DNA of 64,000 bases from Parasedimentitalea marina (GCF_004006175.1 NZ_CP033221.1:62001-126000), one strand, 5' to 3'. Positions 9,489 through 18,968 are shown, counted from the stretch's first letter. Numbers and translations: made by a program. The notes: generated by a model not told the origin, from the sequence alone.

Positions 9489-10571
9489 ATGCGGCTAGTA
9501 CCAAAAATTGTTATTGCCCTGCTCGCAGCCACTGGGTTGGCGTCACCAGTAGCAGCGGATGCCAACCAAGTCTCGCTTCTGAACTGGGGTGAGTATATTG
9601 ACCCAGTGACTATCGACAGGTTTCAAACCGAAACCGGCACCAAAATCATCATGGACACTTATGGCGAAGCTGACGAAGCTGAGGCACGTCTGATCGCGCG
9701 CGGTACAGGTTATGATCTGGCGGTGGTGTCGATGGAGACCGTCGGCCGAATTATCCAAGCCGGGGCCATCCAGAAAATCGATGTGAACGTCATACCGAAT
9801 GCGGCGGGTGTCGATCAAGAACTCTTGGATGTTTTCCTTCAATCCATGCCAAGCGCGGAGGGATATGTGTTGCCCTATCTCTGGGGGACAACAGGTATCG
9901 TCTATGATTTAAAATCAGTCGCTGAACGTATACCGAATGCCCCAACCGACAGTTGGGCATTGGTTTTTGATCCCGAGAACGCAGCCAAACTGGCCGATTG
10001 TGGCATCACCATCGTTGATTCCGTTGAGGAAGTTCTGGCAGCGGCATTGGTCTATCTTGGCTCGGACCCGCACACGCAGGCTGACAACGAAATTGACGCC
10101 GCCTTGGAGCTGATTGCCGCCATTGCCCCTTACGTCCGGTCCTTTGGCAGCAATCAGAACGATGAACTGACCCATGGCGAGATTTGCCTTGCGATTGCTT
10201 GGAGCACAGATGGCCTGACCCCCCTGCTGGGGGCACAAAGGGAAAGATACCGCTACATTCTGCCCAAAGAAGGCACCAACCTTTGGGCCGACGTCTTTGT
10301 GGTTCCCAGTGATGTGGCGAGTGTGGAGCCATCATACCAGCTGATAGATTACATCTTAAGGCCCGACATGATGGCTCTGGCAACGCTCTACACATTTGGG
10401 AACAACGCGGTACCAGCTTCAAGTGCCGCAATTGACGACCCAAACTTTGACTTGCCGGCACTGGCGTTTCCCCATGATATGCAAGTCCCTCTTTATTTCG
10501 TCAAACCGCGGGATGGCCACGAGAAACGGGCCTTAGACCGACGCTGGAGAAGACTTCAGATCGGACATTAA
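9489..10571 (+). CDS. Orphan periplasmic binding protein, spermidine/putrescine (PotD/PotF) type
   Basis: Extracellular solute-binding protein (360 aa). The ATG after AAAAGGGACAAGAGA starts a signal peptide (MRLVPKIVIALLAATGLASPVAA). LLNWGEYIDPVTIDRFQTETG is the standard PotD/PotF opening and ELTHGEICLAIAWSTDG corresponds to the family GDICLxxxWxGD segment. No permease or ATPase gene is nearby on either strand, so it must use a transporter encoded elsewhere or act as a sensor component. The C-terminus ends in a basic run (EKRALDRRWRRLQIGH), as in many PotD-like proteins. Ligand unknown. Confidence 0.85.
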   Translation: MRLVPKIVIALLAATGLASPVAADANQVSLLNWGEYIDPVTIDRFQTETGTKIIMDTYGEADEAEARLIARGTGYDLAVVSMETVGRIIQAGAIQKIDVNVIPNAAGVDQELLDVFLQSMPSAEGYVLPYLWGTTGIVYDLKSVAERIPNAPTDSWALVFDPENAAKLADCGITIVDSVEEVLAAALVYLGSDPHTQADNEIDAALELIAAIAPYVRSFGSNQNDELTHGEICLAIAWSTDGLTPLLGAQRERYRYILPKEGTNLWADVFVVPSDVASVEPSYQLIDYILRPDMMALATLYTFGNNAVPASSAAIDDPNFDLPALAFPHDMQVPLYFVKPRDGHEKRALDRRWRRLQIGH

Positions 10572-10918
10572 TAAACCTCGATACCGTCGTTATCAGGCCG
10601 TTGACGCTCCACGACCATATCCCGGTCCACTGATATTTCTGGTGCAATTATCGAGATTGTTGCTACTCATCAATATCAGATCCCGAGTGTACAGTTTGGC
10701 ATGGTCGTCGTTCAAGTCCACGTCCTGTCGCGACCACTTTCAAATAACGATGGGAGACAACATAGCAAAATAGGGGATCTCCACGTGTAAGATTACTTTG
10801 CTATGCAAGGCTGTCTACACATGGCAACTGCATTGACAAAAATATGTATCAACGGTTGTTAGTGCGCTGAAACAAGATGCTTTACACCGGGCTCCAAGAT
10901 CTGAAAGGTAACATCTTT
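10572..10918. other. Gene-free gap upstream of the sulfotransferase
   Basis: No convincing gene. It holds a long imperfect inverted repeat (CATAGCAAAATA at 10761-10772 against TACTTTGCTATG at 10794-10805, 11 of 12 pairing, 21-nt spacer) and a candidate promoter closer to the sulfotransferase start. Confidence 0.4.
10833..10861 (+). promoter_or_regulatory. Candidate sigma-70 promoter for the sulfotransferase gene
   Basis: A perfect TTGACA is followed after 17 bp by TTGTTA, a poor -10. It lies 58 bp upstream of the chosen ATG. Supported only by resemblance to consensus. Confidence 0.35.
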
Positions 10919-11818
10919 ATGGGCAAGATCAAAAAGTTACTTGTAATTGCTGGATCGGCCAAAACCGGCTCAACCAGCTTGGCCAAGTGGCTGGGTCAAC
11001 GCGATGACATGGTCTTGGGCACAGAAAAGGAAGGCCGGTATTTTACCAATTTCCAATCTGACAGCTGGACCGGACCAGCAAGTGACGGATTTCGCGATAC
11101 ACTGATAACAGATGCCGCAAGCTATGAAATGAACTTTCCCGATCTGACTGATGATCAATGGGCGATTGATGGCTCTACAGATTACATTTGGGCTGACGGC
11201 ACTATTGGCAAGCTGATGGAGTTTGCGCAAACCTGCGAAGTCAAAATCATCTGTATTGCGCGCGAGCCTGTTTCCCGCGCAGTTTCAGAGTATAATCACA
11301 CATTGCGCCATGGCTGGGAGGATATGTCGTTTTCTCATAGCCTGCACGCAGAACAAGATCGCCGTTCGGCTGGTTGGCATCCACTTTTCTATCACAAGCG
11401 CCGCAGCGAAATTCGCGATGATATTCACCGTTATCACGACGCATTTGGCGAGAATCTTCTGGTCCTTGACTATCAAGACATGAAAACCGCCGATGTTGTC
11501 CTAGAAAAAGTGGCCAAGTTCCTTGGGGTGCCGGATAAACCGGTGGACAGCTCACAGGCGCACAACGTGTCGCTCCTGGAGAAGAACAAGCTTTCTGGGC
11601 GTCTCAAACGCAGCAAGTTTCTTTTGTCTTTGGGCCGCATCCTGTTACCCGGTGTAATCAAGCGATGGCTTTGGAATGCACTCCATGTTGAGGCCAAGCA
11701 CAAGACAACCGTGTCCGAGAAGGAAAAACAGGCCTACAGCGCGCTGATGGCGGAAGAAATTGCCGCATGCAAATCAAGCCCACTAGTTCCAACAGATCGG
11801 TGGCCTTCAAGCGAGTGA
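10919..11818 (+). CDS. Sulfotransferase-family protein
   Basis: Cytoplasmic PAPS-dependent sulfotransferase (299 aa), transferring sulfate to a carbohydrate or other acceptor. Seen: the 5'-phosphosulfate loop IAGSAKTGSTSLAKWL at residues 10-25 and the 3'-phosphate-binding region IAREPVSRAVSEYNH near residue 118, with the expected spacing. Start chosen at MGKIKKLLV, 11 bp after AAAGG; a more upstream ATG adds 14 residues before the beta-strand. Monocistronic, facing the RND operon across a hairpin. Acceptor unknown; a surface polysaccharide is plausible given the flippase nearby. Confidence 0.83.
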   Translation: MGKIKKLLVIAGSAKTGSTSLAKWLGQRDDMVLGTEKEGRYFTNFQSDSWTGPASDGFRDTLITDAASYEMNFPDLTDDQWAIDGSTDYIWADGTIGKLMEFAQTCEVKIICIAREPVSRAVSEYNHTLRHGWEDMSFSHSLHAEQDRRSAGWHPLFYHKRRSEIRDDIHRYHDAFGENLLVLDYQDMKTADVVLEKVAKFLGVPDKPVDSSQAHNVSLLEKNKLSGRLKRSKFLLSLGRILLPGVIKRWLWNALHVEAKHKTTVSEKEKQAYSALMAEEIAACKSSPLVPTDRWPSSE

Positions 11819-11839
11819 GTGTTGGGTTCACTGCGTTGA

Positions 11840-11863
11840 ATGCCGGACCTTGCGGTCCGGCAT
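11840..11863. terminator. Hairpin between convergent genes
   Basis: Perfect 10-bp stem ATGCCGGACC / GGTCCGGCAT with a TTGC tetraloop between the stops of the sulfotransferase and the convergent RND gene. No T-run on either side; position and stability suggest a shared bidirectional terminator. Confidence 0.6.
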
Positions 11864-11880
11864 CAGGCCCTAGTCGCCCC

Positions 11881-14800
11881 TTATGCGGCTTTGGCTTCTC
11901 GTCTGGCCTCGCGGCCAAAAAAGATCAGGTAGAACACTGGCGCGGCAATCAGGGTCAGCACGGTGGCAAAGGTCAAGCCACCCATGATGGTCACCGCCAT
12001 CGATTTGAAAAAGGCATCACCAAGCAGGGGAACCATGCCGAGCACAGTGGTCACCGCCGCCAGCATGACAGGACGCAAACGCGACACGGATGCCTCGACA
12101 ATGGCCTCGCGTATCTTTTTGCCTTCGGCTCGAACCAGATCAATCTCTTCGACCAGCACAATACCGTTCTTGATCAACATCCCCGACAGGCTGAGCAGAC
12201 CAAGCAAAGCAGTGAAGGTAAACGGCAGACCCGTTCCCAGCAATCCGATCACCACGCCATTCACCGACATCGGCACCAACAACCAGATGATCACAGGTTG
12301 GCGAATGGCGTTGAACAGTAACACTGAAATCAGCACCATGATCAGCCCTGACAGGGGCAGTTGTCCGCCCAGGCTTGCATTGGCATCCGCCGCGCTTTCG
12401 TGTTCGCCGCCCCACTCCATCTTGTAGCCCGATGGCAGCTCCATCGCCTCGATCACATCACGTACTTCGTTGAACACCGACGCTGCAGTCAGGTCCGCAG
12501 GAATATCGGCACTGACCGTCAGGGTTGGCACCCGGTCTCTGCGATGGACCAAGGTGTTTTGCACCTCTACGTCTACCCCGTCGATCATCTGTTCCAGTGG
12601 AAGGAACTTGCCGGTTGAGCTGGAGTAAACCACCTGATCCATCAGGTTATAAGCGCCATCCACCGGACGCCGCAGAATGATCGGGATCAGCCGCTCGCGC
12701 TCGCGGAACACACCGCCGGTAATGCCGTCAGTTGAGAACATCAGCGTGTCGGCAATATCCTCACGGCTAACACCGGCGGTTTGCGCGCGGTCGGTGGCAT
12801 AGATGGGTTTCAACACCAATTCTTGTTCGCGCCAATTGTTGCGCACACTCAGGATGTTGTCAGATGCAGCAGCCAATCGAGCGGCTGCCTCTTCCCCCAG
12901 TTCACGCAGCACTTTTGGATCAGAACCCGAGAACCGCGCTTCAATTGGGTTGCCGCCCCCGGGGCCAAAGACCAAACGTTTGGTGCGGAATTCACCCTCG
13001 GGGAACTGCGCCTGACCAAATGCCTCAAGATCCGCCTGAATGGCCGGAATTGCCTCCAGATTTGGAGCGCGGATGATCAGATGACCGTAGCTGGCGTTTG
13101 GTTTTTCCGCCTGATAGGTCAGCATGAACCGCGAGGCCCCCTGCCCGACAAAGCTGGCCACCGACACCACATCATCGCGTTTGTCCAACCAGCCTTCGAA
13201 AACTTTCAAATGGTCCGACGTGGTGTGTATCGACGTCCCTTGCGGCAGTTTGTAGTGCACAAAGAACAGCGGTGTATTTGAGTTCGGGAAAAACTGTTGT
13301 TTGACCTGACCAAAGCCGATGAAACAGACAACTGTGACAGCGACCAGACCAACAACAACCAACCAACGCAGTTTAAGTGCCAATCTCAACGTGCCACCAT
13401 AGGCGCGAAACAATAGTCCGCCATAGGCATCCGCGCCGCCCTCTGTACCTTGCTTGAAGAAATAATGCCCCAGCAGCGGCGTGACGGTCAAAGCCAGCAA
13501 CCAGCTGAGCAGCAAAGAGATCGCAATCACTGCGAATAGTGAGAACAGAAACTCACCCGCGGAATCCGGGCTAAGGCCGATACCGGCAAAGGCCATGATG
13601 CCAATGACCGTGGCCCCCAGCAGCGGTATCTGCGTCTTGTCCGACGCGTCCTGCGCTGCATTGCGTGACGACTTTCCGCGCAACATCGAGATCTGCATGC
13701 CCTCGGCCACCACAATAGCGTTATCGACCAACATCCCCATGGCAATAATCAGCGCGCCGAGCGAAATCCGCTCCATCGAGATGGAAAACAGCTTCATGAA
13801 CAGCAAGGTGCCGACCACCGTCAGCAGCAGCGTTGTGCCCACCACAACAGCAGCGCGCCAACCCATAAACATAGCCAAAACCGCAATTACAATGGCCACG
13901 GACATGGCCAGGTTGATCAGAAAGTCATTCGAGGCCTGCTCGACCACAACATGCTGCTGATAGATCGGCTCCAGCTGAACCCCATAGGGGATGTCTGCGT
14001 CCAGTTCCGCCAGCTTTGCGTCAACGCGTTTGCCGACCTCGACAATATTTTCAGTTGCCAGACCAGCGATCCCAAAGGAAAATGCCTCGGTTCCGTTAAA
14101 GCGAATGATCAAGTCCGGATCCGTTGTACGACCGCGATGGACCGAAGCCATGTCGACAATATTGATGACTTCGCCCTCGGCCCCCACCGACAGGCCTGCG
14201 ATTTCGGTCACACTGTCAGAGCCTGCCGGCGCTAGCAGCCGGGTTTCACTTGGACCCGCATCCAAAGTGCCCGCCGACCTCACCGAGTTCGAAGTGGCAA
14301 TGGCATTGGCAATAGCCGACATTGCGATGTTCTGGTTCACTGAAATCGACAAATCCGGCTCAACAAAGATCGCCTCGTTTGGCAGGCCCGAGACCTCGAC
14401 ATCTGCGACGCCATCCACCGTCAGCAACTCACGACGCAGGAACGTCGCCAATTCATGCTTTTCAGCGTCGGTATACCCTTCAGCTGTAACCGCATAAAAC
14501 AGGCCGAACACGTCACCAAAACTGTCATTCACAAACGGCTGCCCAACCCCGTCAGGCAGTCCACGCGACGCATCCCGTATACGGGCGCGCAGCTTGGTCC
14601 AGATTTCAGGAAGCTCGGTGCCGTCATAAATATCCTGCATTTCCACTTCGATCAGGGAGAACCCAGGCTGGTTGATCGAGGTGATCAGCTTGACCTCGGC
14701 CATCTTTTGGATGGCAGACTCCAGTGGTTCAGATACCTCAAACGCCACCTGCTCAGCGGTGGCACCGGGATATTGGGTCGAAATCACCACCTGCTTGATG

Positions 14801-14922
14801 GTAAAGGCCGGATCTTCAAGCCGTCCCAGCGAGGTGAAACCCCAAATGCCGCCCGCAAGGGCGATCAGCATAATCAGCCACGTATAAAGAGGTCTGTCGA
14901 TTGACGCGCGTGCGATGTTCAT
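11881..14922 (-). CDS. RND-family efflux pump, inner-membrane transporter (AcrB/HAE1-like)
   Basis: Proton-driven resistance-nodulation-division transporter (1013 aa), exporting drugs or toxic organics through a tripartite complex. Start at MNIARASIDRPLYTWLIMLIALAG, 6 bp after AAGGGG; the upstream ATG lacks a site. Seen: first transmembrane helix, porter region GRLEDPAFTIKQVVISTQYPGATAEQV, and the TM4 motif GMLVDNAIVVAEGM, where the second acidic residue of the VDD found in AcrB is Asn, as in many RND subfamilies. A second periplasmic loop and final six-helix bundle follow. It comes directly after the adaptor gene (10 bp). No outer-membrane channel gene is adjacent, so TolC is presumably shared. 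Confidence 0.93.
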   Translation of the reverse strand: MNIARASIDRPLYTWLIMLIALAGGIWGFTSLGRLEDPAFTIKQVVISTQYPGATAEQVAFEVSEPLESAIQKMAEVKLITSINQPGFSLIEVEMQDIYDGTELPEIWTKLRARIRDASRGLPDGVGQPFVNDSFGDVFGLFYAVTAEGYTDAEKHELATFLRRELLTVDGVADVEVSGLPNEAIFVEPDLSISVNQNIAMSAIANAIATSNSVRSAGTLDAGPSETRLLAPAGSDSVTEIAGLSVGAEGEVINIVDMASVHRGRTTDPDLIIRFNGTEAFSFGIAGLATENIVEVGKRVDAKLAELDADIPYGVQLEPIYQQHVVVEQASNDFLINLAMSVAIVIAVLAMFMGWRAAVVVGTTLLLTVVGTLLFMKLFSISMERISLGALIIAMGMLVDNAIVVAEGMQISMLRGKSSRNAAQDASDKTQIPLLGATVIGIMAFAGIGLSPDSAGEFLFSLFAVIAISLLLSWLLALTVTPLLGHYFFKQGTEGGADAYGGLLFRAYGGTLRLALKLRWLVVVGLVAVTVVCFIGFGQVKQQFFPNSNTPLFFVHYKLPQGTSIHTTSDHLKVFEGWLDKRDDVVSVASFVGQGASRFMLTYQAEKPNASYGHLIIRAPNLEAIPAIQADLEAFGQAQFPEGEFRTKRLVFGPGGGNPIEARFSGSDPKVLRELGEEAAARLAAASDNILSVRNNWREQELVLKPIYATDRAQTAGVSREDIADTLMFSTDGITGGVFRERERLIPIILRRPVDGAYNLMDQVVYSSSTGKFLPLEQMIDGVDVEVQNTLVHRRDRVPTLTVSADIPADLTAASVFNEVRDVIEAMELPSGYKMEWGGEHESAADANASLGGQLPLSGLIMVLISVLLFNAIRQPVIIWLLVPMSVNGVVIGLLGTGLPFTFTALLGLLSLSGMLIKNGIVLVEEIDLVRAEGKKIREAIVEASVSRLRPVMLAAVTTVLGMVPLLGDAFFKSMAVTIMGGLTFATVLTLIAAPVFYLIFFGREARREAKAA

Positions 14923-14932
14923 AACGCGCCCC

Positions 14933-15979
14933 TTAGTTCGCAAAGCCGGTGAACCGGCGCACCGATTGACCGTCCGTCAAAGCACCACCACCGGTCAGCA
15001 CAATTTCCTCTCCCCCGGCCAGCCCGGACACTACGCGAAAATCGCCAAATTGAGTTGGCTCGATTTCCACGGGGGTCCATGTCACGGATCCCTCGTCAGC
15101 TCCGGTTGGTGAAAATACCATTGCACCAACTTGCCCTGACGGCTTGCTGACCAGAGCCGTTGAGGGCAGTGAAATAATATCATCCCCAGCGTCCGCCAGC
15201 ACCCTTACTGTCGCCGAAGCCCCTGGAAAGATCTGCATGCCCGCGGGTGGTTCAAACAGAAAAGTCACGCGGTAAGTTTGCCCAACGTTGCTTGCCTCAG
15301 CATCAAATTCGAGAATTTGCAATGGAAAGTCACCTTCACGCCCGGGAAAGCTTGCGGTGATTTCCAAAACTTTATCTTGCTCGGATTGTTGGAACAAAAT
15401 TTCCGGAACATCGACTTCGATGTGCAATTCTGACATGTCGTGCAGGCGGACAATCGGAGCCCCCGCACTGACAGTGGTAAAAAGGGCCACTTCACGGCTG
15501 GACACCAGCGCATCAAAGGGGGCCCGCAGGGTCGCGTGACGCAGCGCATATTGGGCGTTTCGCACTTCGATTGCAGCCAGCCCCGCCTGGGTTTCCGCAT
15601 CATCCATTGCGACCTGACTGACTGTACCCTCCAGCCGCTCCATCCGGGTCACAGTGCGATCGGCCTGAGCCTTCTGCAACTGCGCTTGCTCTAGGTTCAG
15701 TTCAAACTGTTCAAGATCAAGCTCGGCAATCAACGTACCCTTGGGAGCAAGAAAGCCTTCGGTCACCGGAAACTTAAGAAGCTGCCCAGCAACCTGGAAT
15801 GCCAGATCAACACTTTGCTTGGCCGCAACCTGGCCAAAGAACTGACGCTCCAGCCGCGCCTCCCCAGTTTCCGTCTTCATCAGTTTTACTGGTTTAAACC
15901 CTGCCTCAGCCGCAGATGCCATTGGGGTCAACGCCAGCGCAGAAACCAAAAGCGCCGAGAATGGTGTCATCAATCGCAT
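14933..15979 (-). CDS. RND efflux periplasmic adaptor (HlyD/MFP family)
   Basis: Membrane-fusion protein (348 aa) linking the RND pump to an outer-membrane channel. Seen: signal peptide MRLMTPFSALLVSALALTPMASA, a first lipoyl half-motif around FLAPKGTLIAELDLEQFELNLEQAQLQ, a coiled-coil hairpin, the second half ATLRAPFDALVSSREVALFTTVSAGAPIVRL, then beta-barrel and membrane-proximal domains. Its start overlaps the stop of the MarR gene by 10 bp and it precedes the pump gene by 10 bp, so the three form one operon. Confidence 0.92.
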   Translation of the reverse strand: MRLMTPFSALLVSALALTPMASAAEAGFKPVKLMKTETGEARLERQFFGQVAAKQSVDLAFQVAGQLLKFPVTEGFLAPKGTLIAELDLEQFELNLEQAQLQKAQADRTVTRMERLEGTVSQVAMDDAETQAGLAAIEVRNAQYALRHATLRAPFDALVSSREVALFTTVSAGAPIVRLHDMSELHIEVDVPEILFQQSEQDKVLEITASFPGREGDFPLQILEFDAEASNVGQTYRVTFLFEPPAGMQIFPGASATVRVLADAGDDIISLPSTALVSKPSGQVGAMVFSPTGADEGSVTWTPVEIEPTQFGDFRVVSGLAGGEEIVLTGGGALTDGQSVRRFTGFAN

Positions 15980-16452
15980 GTCTTTAGTCCTTCCGGAACA
16001 CCGGTTCGCAATACATTGTCGTAGATTTTTCCGGCCAGTTCGGAAAAAATCAGCGTTTCATCTTTGTTCAGACCCGAGGCCTCGAGGAACATCTCGCTGG
16101 CCAATTGCTCCATTTCACGACGTCGCTCCCAACCGCTTTGTGTCAGTTCCAGCAACCACGCCCGTCTGTCTTCAGGATCTCTTCGCCGTTGCACATAGCC
16201 CTGCTCTTCCAGACTGTCGGCAGTCGCCGTAACTGTTGAGGGAACGGTCAACATCATCTGAGCAAGCAGCCCCATGCGGTTGGGTTGGTCCAACCGAATA
16301 ATCATCCGGCATTCCATCTTAGTGAGCTTTGGATCGTCATTCATCTTTTCGATGCTGTCATCCAACTTCCAATACAATGCAAACACACCCAAAATTGCCC
16401 GAATTTCCGGTGTCAGCGCTAGAAAGGTATTATCCGTTTGGTCTAAACTCAT
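15970..16452 (-). CDS. MarR-family transcriptional regulator
   Basis: Winged-helix MarR-type regulator (160 aa), first gene of the efflux operon and probably its ligand-responsive repressor. Start at MSLDQTDNTFL because AGGAA stands 6 bp before it; an ATG 21 bp upstream has no site. Seen: the recognition region LAQMMLTVPSTVTATADSLEEQGYVQRRRDPEDRRAWLLELTQSG, with the wing Asp-x-Arg (DPEDRR) of the family. Co-transcription with the genes it is expected to control suggests autoregulation from the region just upstream. Confidence 0.88.
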   Translation of the reverse strand: MSLDQTDNTFLALTPEIRAILGVFALYWKLDDSIEKMNDDPKLTKMECRMIIRLDQPNRMGLLAQMMLTVPSTVTATADSLEEQGYVQRRRDPEDRRAWLLELTQSGWERRREMEQLASEMFLEASGLNKDETLIFSELAGKIYDNVLRTGVPEGLKTCD

Positions 16453-16476
16453 AGCTGTTCCTAAGTGGCCCATAGG

Positions 16477-16495
16477 CGATATACTTCACTTATCG
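16477..16495. promoter_or_regulatory. Candidate MarR operator
   Basis: Short inverted repeat CGATA-N9-TATCG, 24 bp upstream of the MarR start codon. MarR dimers often bind such sites over their own promoter. Only 5-bp arms, so it could be chance. Confidence 0.3.
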
Positions 16496-16644
16496 AACCT
16501 TTCAAGAAGAGAACCAAATTTTAATGGACTCATCTTTGAAGAATTAAGTTCTGAAGTTGCAGTTGTTGCCGCAATCACCAGTAGGCATCGCAACCTGACG
16601 TTGGGATGTTTTTAGAAATATCAAAAGGTAAGGACGCTCTTAAG

Positions 16645-17904
16645 CTAGCTGATCAAGGCGCCGCGCAGCTCTTCGCCGAGTTTTGATAGACCCGAAGTCA
16701 AGGGAAACAGAGCCGCCTGGACGGAATGATAGATATCAGGTTTGCCCAGAAACTGAGTTGTTGTCGGTTTGCCCTGTTCATCAATTTCCGGAAACCAACC
16801 ACCATTTTCATAATCGATAAAATGTGCATCAGCAAAGCACCAGAGCCGGCTGTACCAATCATGCTGCACCTGATTGCCGCCGAGCTTGAGAAAACTTGCC
16901 AGAACTCCGATCGCCTCAGTCACAGGCCACCAGTAACGAGAGCCAATCGCAGGAGTTCCGTCAAAGTTGAGAGTATAGGCAAAACCACCCAACTCGTTAT
17001 TCCAAGCGTCCGACAACGCTCTTTCGGTCAACTTCCACGCTACCTCTTGAGTATTATTCTCCGGGCGGCCGGAAAGATCCCAATATTGAAGCAAAAGGCG
17101 TGCCAGTTCAAAGGAATGTCCAGGCGTTGTGCCACCGGGGCGGAACATGGGATTGCCCGAATACAGCCGATCGATCTGCCAGTCTGCGGTATAATGCTCT
17201 GGCAATCGCCAATTTTCAGCGGCCGCAATCCGGTTAACAAAGAAGCCGAGAATCTGGCCCGCCATGCTCAAATAGGTTTCGCGCCCGGTTGCCTCAAAAG
17301 CGGTCAAAAGGGCCTCGACCCCATGCATGTTGGCATTCATCCCTCGATAGCTCGAAAACGGGCTCCAGTCGCGGTTCCACTCATCCGCAAACAGGCCGTG
17401 ATTACCCTCCCAATAATGAGTCTCCAAAACCGCCGTTACATCATCAATCAGACGGTCAGCATCGGGGTGCCCGGCCATCTTGGCACTGGCGCCCGCCAGT
17501 AAAACAAATACATGCCCGTAAGCAAGTTTGCGACCATCATGAACGGTCTCACCATCCAAAGCCCATAGATATCCGCCATGGTCACGGTCGCGGTGGTGAC
17601 TCCATAGATACGCCATTCCCTTGTCGATCACCGTGTCGCATTCCTCCAGACCGAAAATATGTCCCAGTGCATAGGAATGGGTCAGCCGGGCGGTCGTGTG
17701 AAGTTCCTGCACGGTATCGGTCAGCGGGTTCCCGTCATAACCCAGCACGAAAAAACCCGGTTCAGGGCGTACACTGCTGCGGAAGAAGTCAAACTGTCGC
17801 TTGGCGTCTTTGCGCAGAAAATCCCGGTGGGCAGACGTTCCAAACCGGAAAGCGTCGGCGTCGTGGTGGCGGTTGTTTGGTATGTTTGCCAAAGGAGGCC
17901 TCAT
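16645..17904 (-). CDS. N-acylglucosamine 2-epimerase (AGE) family sugar isomerase, mannose isomerase/YihS-like
   Basis: Alpha/alpha-barrel aldose-ketose isomerase (419 aa). Residues equivalent to the catalytic set of YihS and D-mannose isomerase can be placed: Arg73 (TTARLTHSY), His194 (NANMHGVEALL), His263 and Glu266 (GTTPGHSFELARL), and His393 (KPDIYHSVQ). The YRGMNANMH and DYENGGWF blocks match that subfamily rather than the N-acylmannosamine epimerases. It follows the LacI regulator by 5 bp and is divergent from a glucose/mannose-type importer, so mannose-to-fructose isomerisation is the simplest guess; sulfoquinovose, the YihS substrate, remains possible though no other sulfo-sugar gene is seen. 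Start codon lacks a clear ribosome site; a TTG four codons on has GAGG before it. Confidence 0.85.
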   Translation of the reverse strand: MRPPLANIPNNRHHDADAFRFGTSAHRDFLRKDAKRQFDFFRSSVRPEPGFFVLGYDGNPLTDTVQELHTTARLTHSYALGHIFGLEECDTVIDKGMAYLWSHHRDRDHGGYLWALDGETVHDGRKLAYGHVFVLLAGASAKMAGHPDADRLIDDVTAVLETHYWEGNHGLFADEWNRDWSPFSSYRGMNANMHGVEALLTAFEATGRETYLSMAGQILGFFVNRIAAAENWRLPEHYTADWQIDRLYSGNPMFRPGGTTPGHSFELARLLLQYWDLSGRPENNTQEVAWKLTERALSDAWNNELGGFAYTLNFDGTPAIGSRYWWPVTEAIGVLASFLKLGGNQVQHDWYSRLWCFADAHFIDYENGGWFPEIDEQGKPTTTQFLGKPDIYHSVQAALFPLTSGLSKLGEELRGALIS

Positions 17905-17909
17905 CTATG

Positions 17910-18968
17910 TCAACTAGCGCTAGAAACGCGTGATTGTGAATCTGGAGAAGTGTCGCTTGTAGAAGCCCCGCTCGAGATCGTTTGAATATACTGCAGCTCT
18001 GCCGTTGGTGCGCCCGCGATACGTTTCAACAGAAGGTCCGCCAGCTTTTCACCAGCCTCCGACAGATCCTCATAAAGGCTGGGCACCTTCGGTCGCACCA
18101 GATCAAAGACTCCTGAGGTTTGCTTGACCACAAGCTGGACGTCTTGCCCCGGAACCAACCCCAAATCCTGAATAGCGGCAAGCGCGGCAAGACCCGAAAC
18201 ATCACCTGGAAGAACCAATCCGTCAGGAGCATCCGGAGCAGCGAACCGTTTATGAATATTTGCCGAAATGGCTTCAGCACTGCTATCCAGCGAGATGCCA
18301 TCTAGAACTTCGCAATCAACACCTGCCGCCCGGACTGAAGTCATGAAGCCGTGCAGTAAGTGCTGACGAAAAGTGAAGCGCTCGGGCGGGAGCAAAATGC
18401 CCAGCTTCTGGGCTCCTCTGTCGATTAGCGTCTCCGCAGCCTGGCGCCCAAAGGCATAGTTATCGTAATCCACAAAGGGATGGGGTGTCGCCAATTCTGA
18501 CCGACCATGCGAAACAAACGGAAAATCCGCTTCAAGAAGAAATTTAATACGGTTGTCATCCGGTGTGGTACGCGAAAATATAATCCCGTCCGCCAATTTG
18601 TCGCGAACTACCCGCTGGATCTGTTCAGCAGATTTGTCCAATCCAAAATCAGGCAGCACGACAAGATGATAGCCCGTATTTTCCAGTTGTGCACTGATGC
18701 CTCGGATCAACAGAGTACCAAATCCAAGAATTTCCTCATGTGGCGGCAAGATCAAATTGATAACCTTCGTGCGCCCAGTCCGAAGACGTTGAGCGGCGCG
18801 GTCTGGCGAATACCCAAGTTCGGTCGCAACCGATTTGACAAGAGCACGAGTCTCTTCTGACATCTGCGGATCATTCGCTAAAGCGCGCGAAACGGCCCCC
18901 ACGGAAATTCCCATTTTTGCAGCGATAGTGCGCTGTGTTGGGCGTTTGATCTTGGTTGGCTCTGTCAT
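17910..18968 (-). CDS. LacI-family transcriptional regulator
   Basis: Sugar-responsive repressor (352 aa) with an N-terminal LacI helix-turn-helix (TQRTIAAKMGISVGAVSRALAND, residues 12-34), the hinge region SPDRAAQRLRTGRTKVINL, and a periplasmic-binding-protein-like effector domain. Transcribed with the downstream isomerase gene and divergently from the ABC importer, whose promoter carries a LacI-style palindrome. Likely controls both directions. Confidence 0.92.
   Translation of the reverse strand: MTEPTKIKRPTQRTIAAKMGISVGAVSRALANDPQMSEETRALVKSVATELGYSPDRAAQRLRTGRTKVINLILPPHEEILGFGTLLIRGISAQLENTGYHLVVLPDFGLDKSAEQIQRVVRDKLADGIIFSRTTPDDNRIKFLLEADFPFVSHGRSELATPHPFVDYDNYAFGRQAAETLIDRGAQKLGILLPPERFTFRQHLLHGFMTSVRAAGVDCEVLDGISLDSSAEAISANIHKRFAAPDAPDGLVLPGDVSGLAALAAIQDLGLVPGQDVQLVVKQTSGVFDLVRPKVPSLYEDLSEAGEKLADLLLKRIAGAPTAELQYIQTISSGASTSDTSPDSQSRVSSAS

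Noticed and set aside
11767..12321. 184-codon open frame opposite the 3' end of the RND gene
   Set aside because: Antisense to a well-supported gene; Gln/His-rich translation with no recognisable motif and no ribosome site.
16726..17502. 258-codon open frame opposite the epimerase gene
   Set aside because: Shadow of the AGE-family gene, whose catalytic residues are all placed; the antisense product has no family features.
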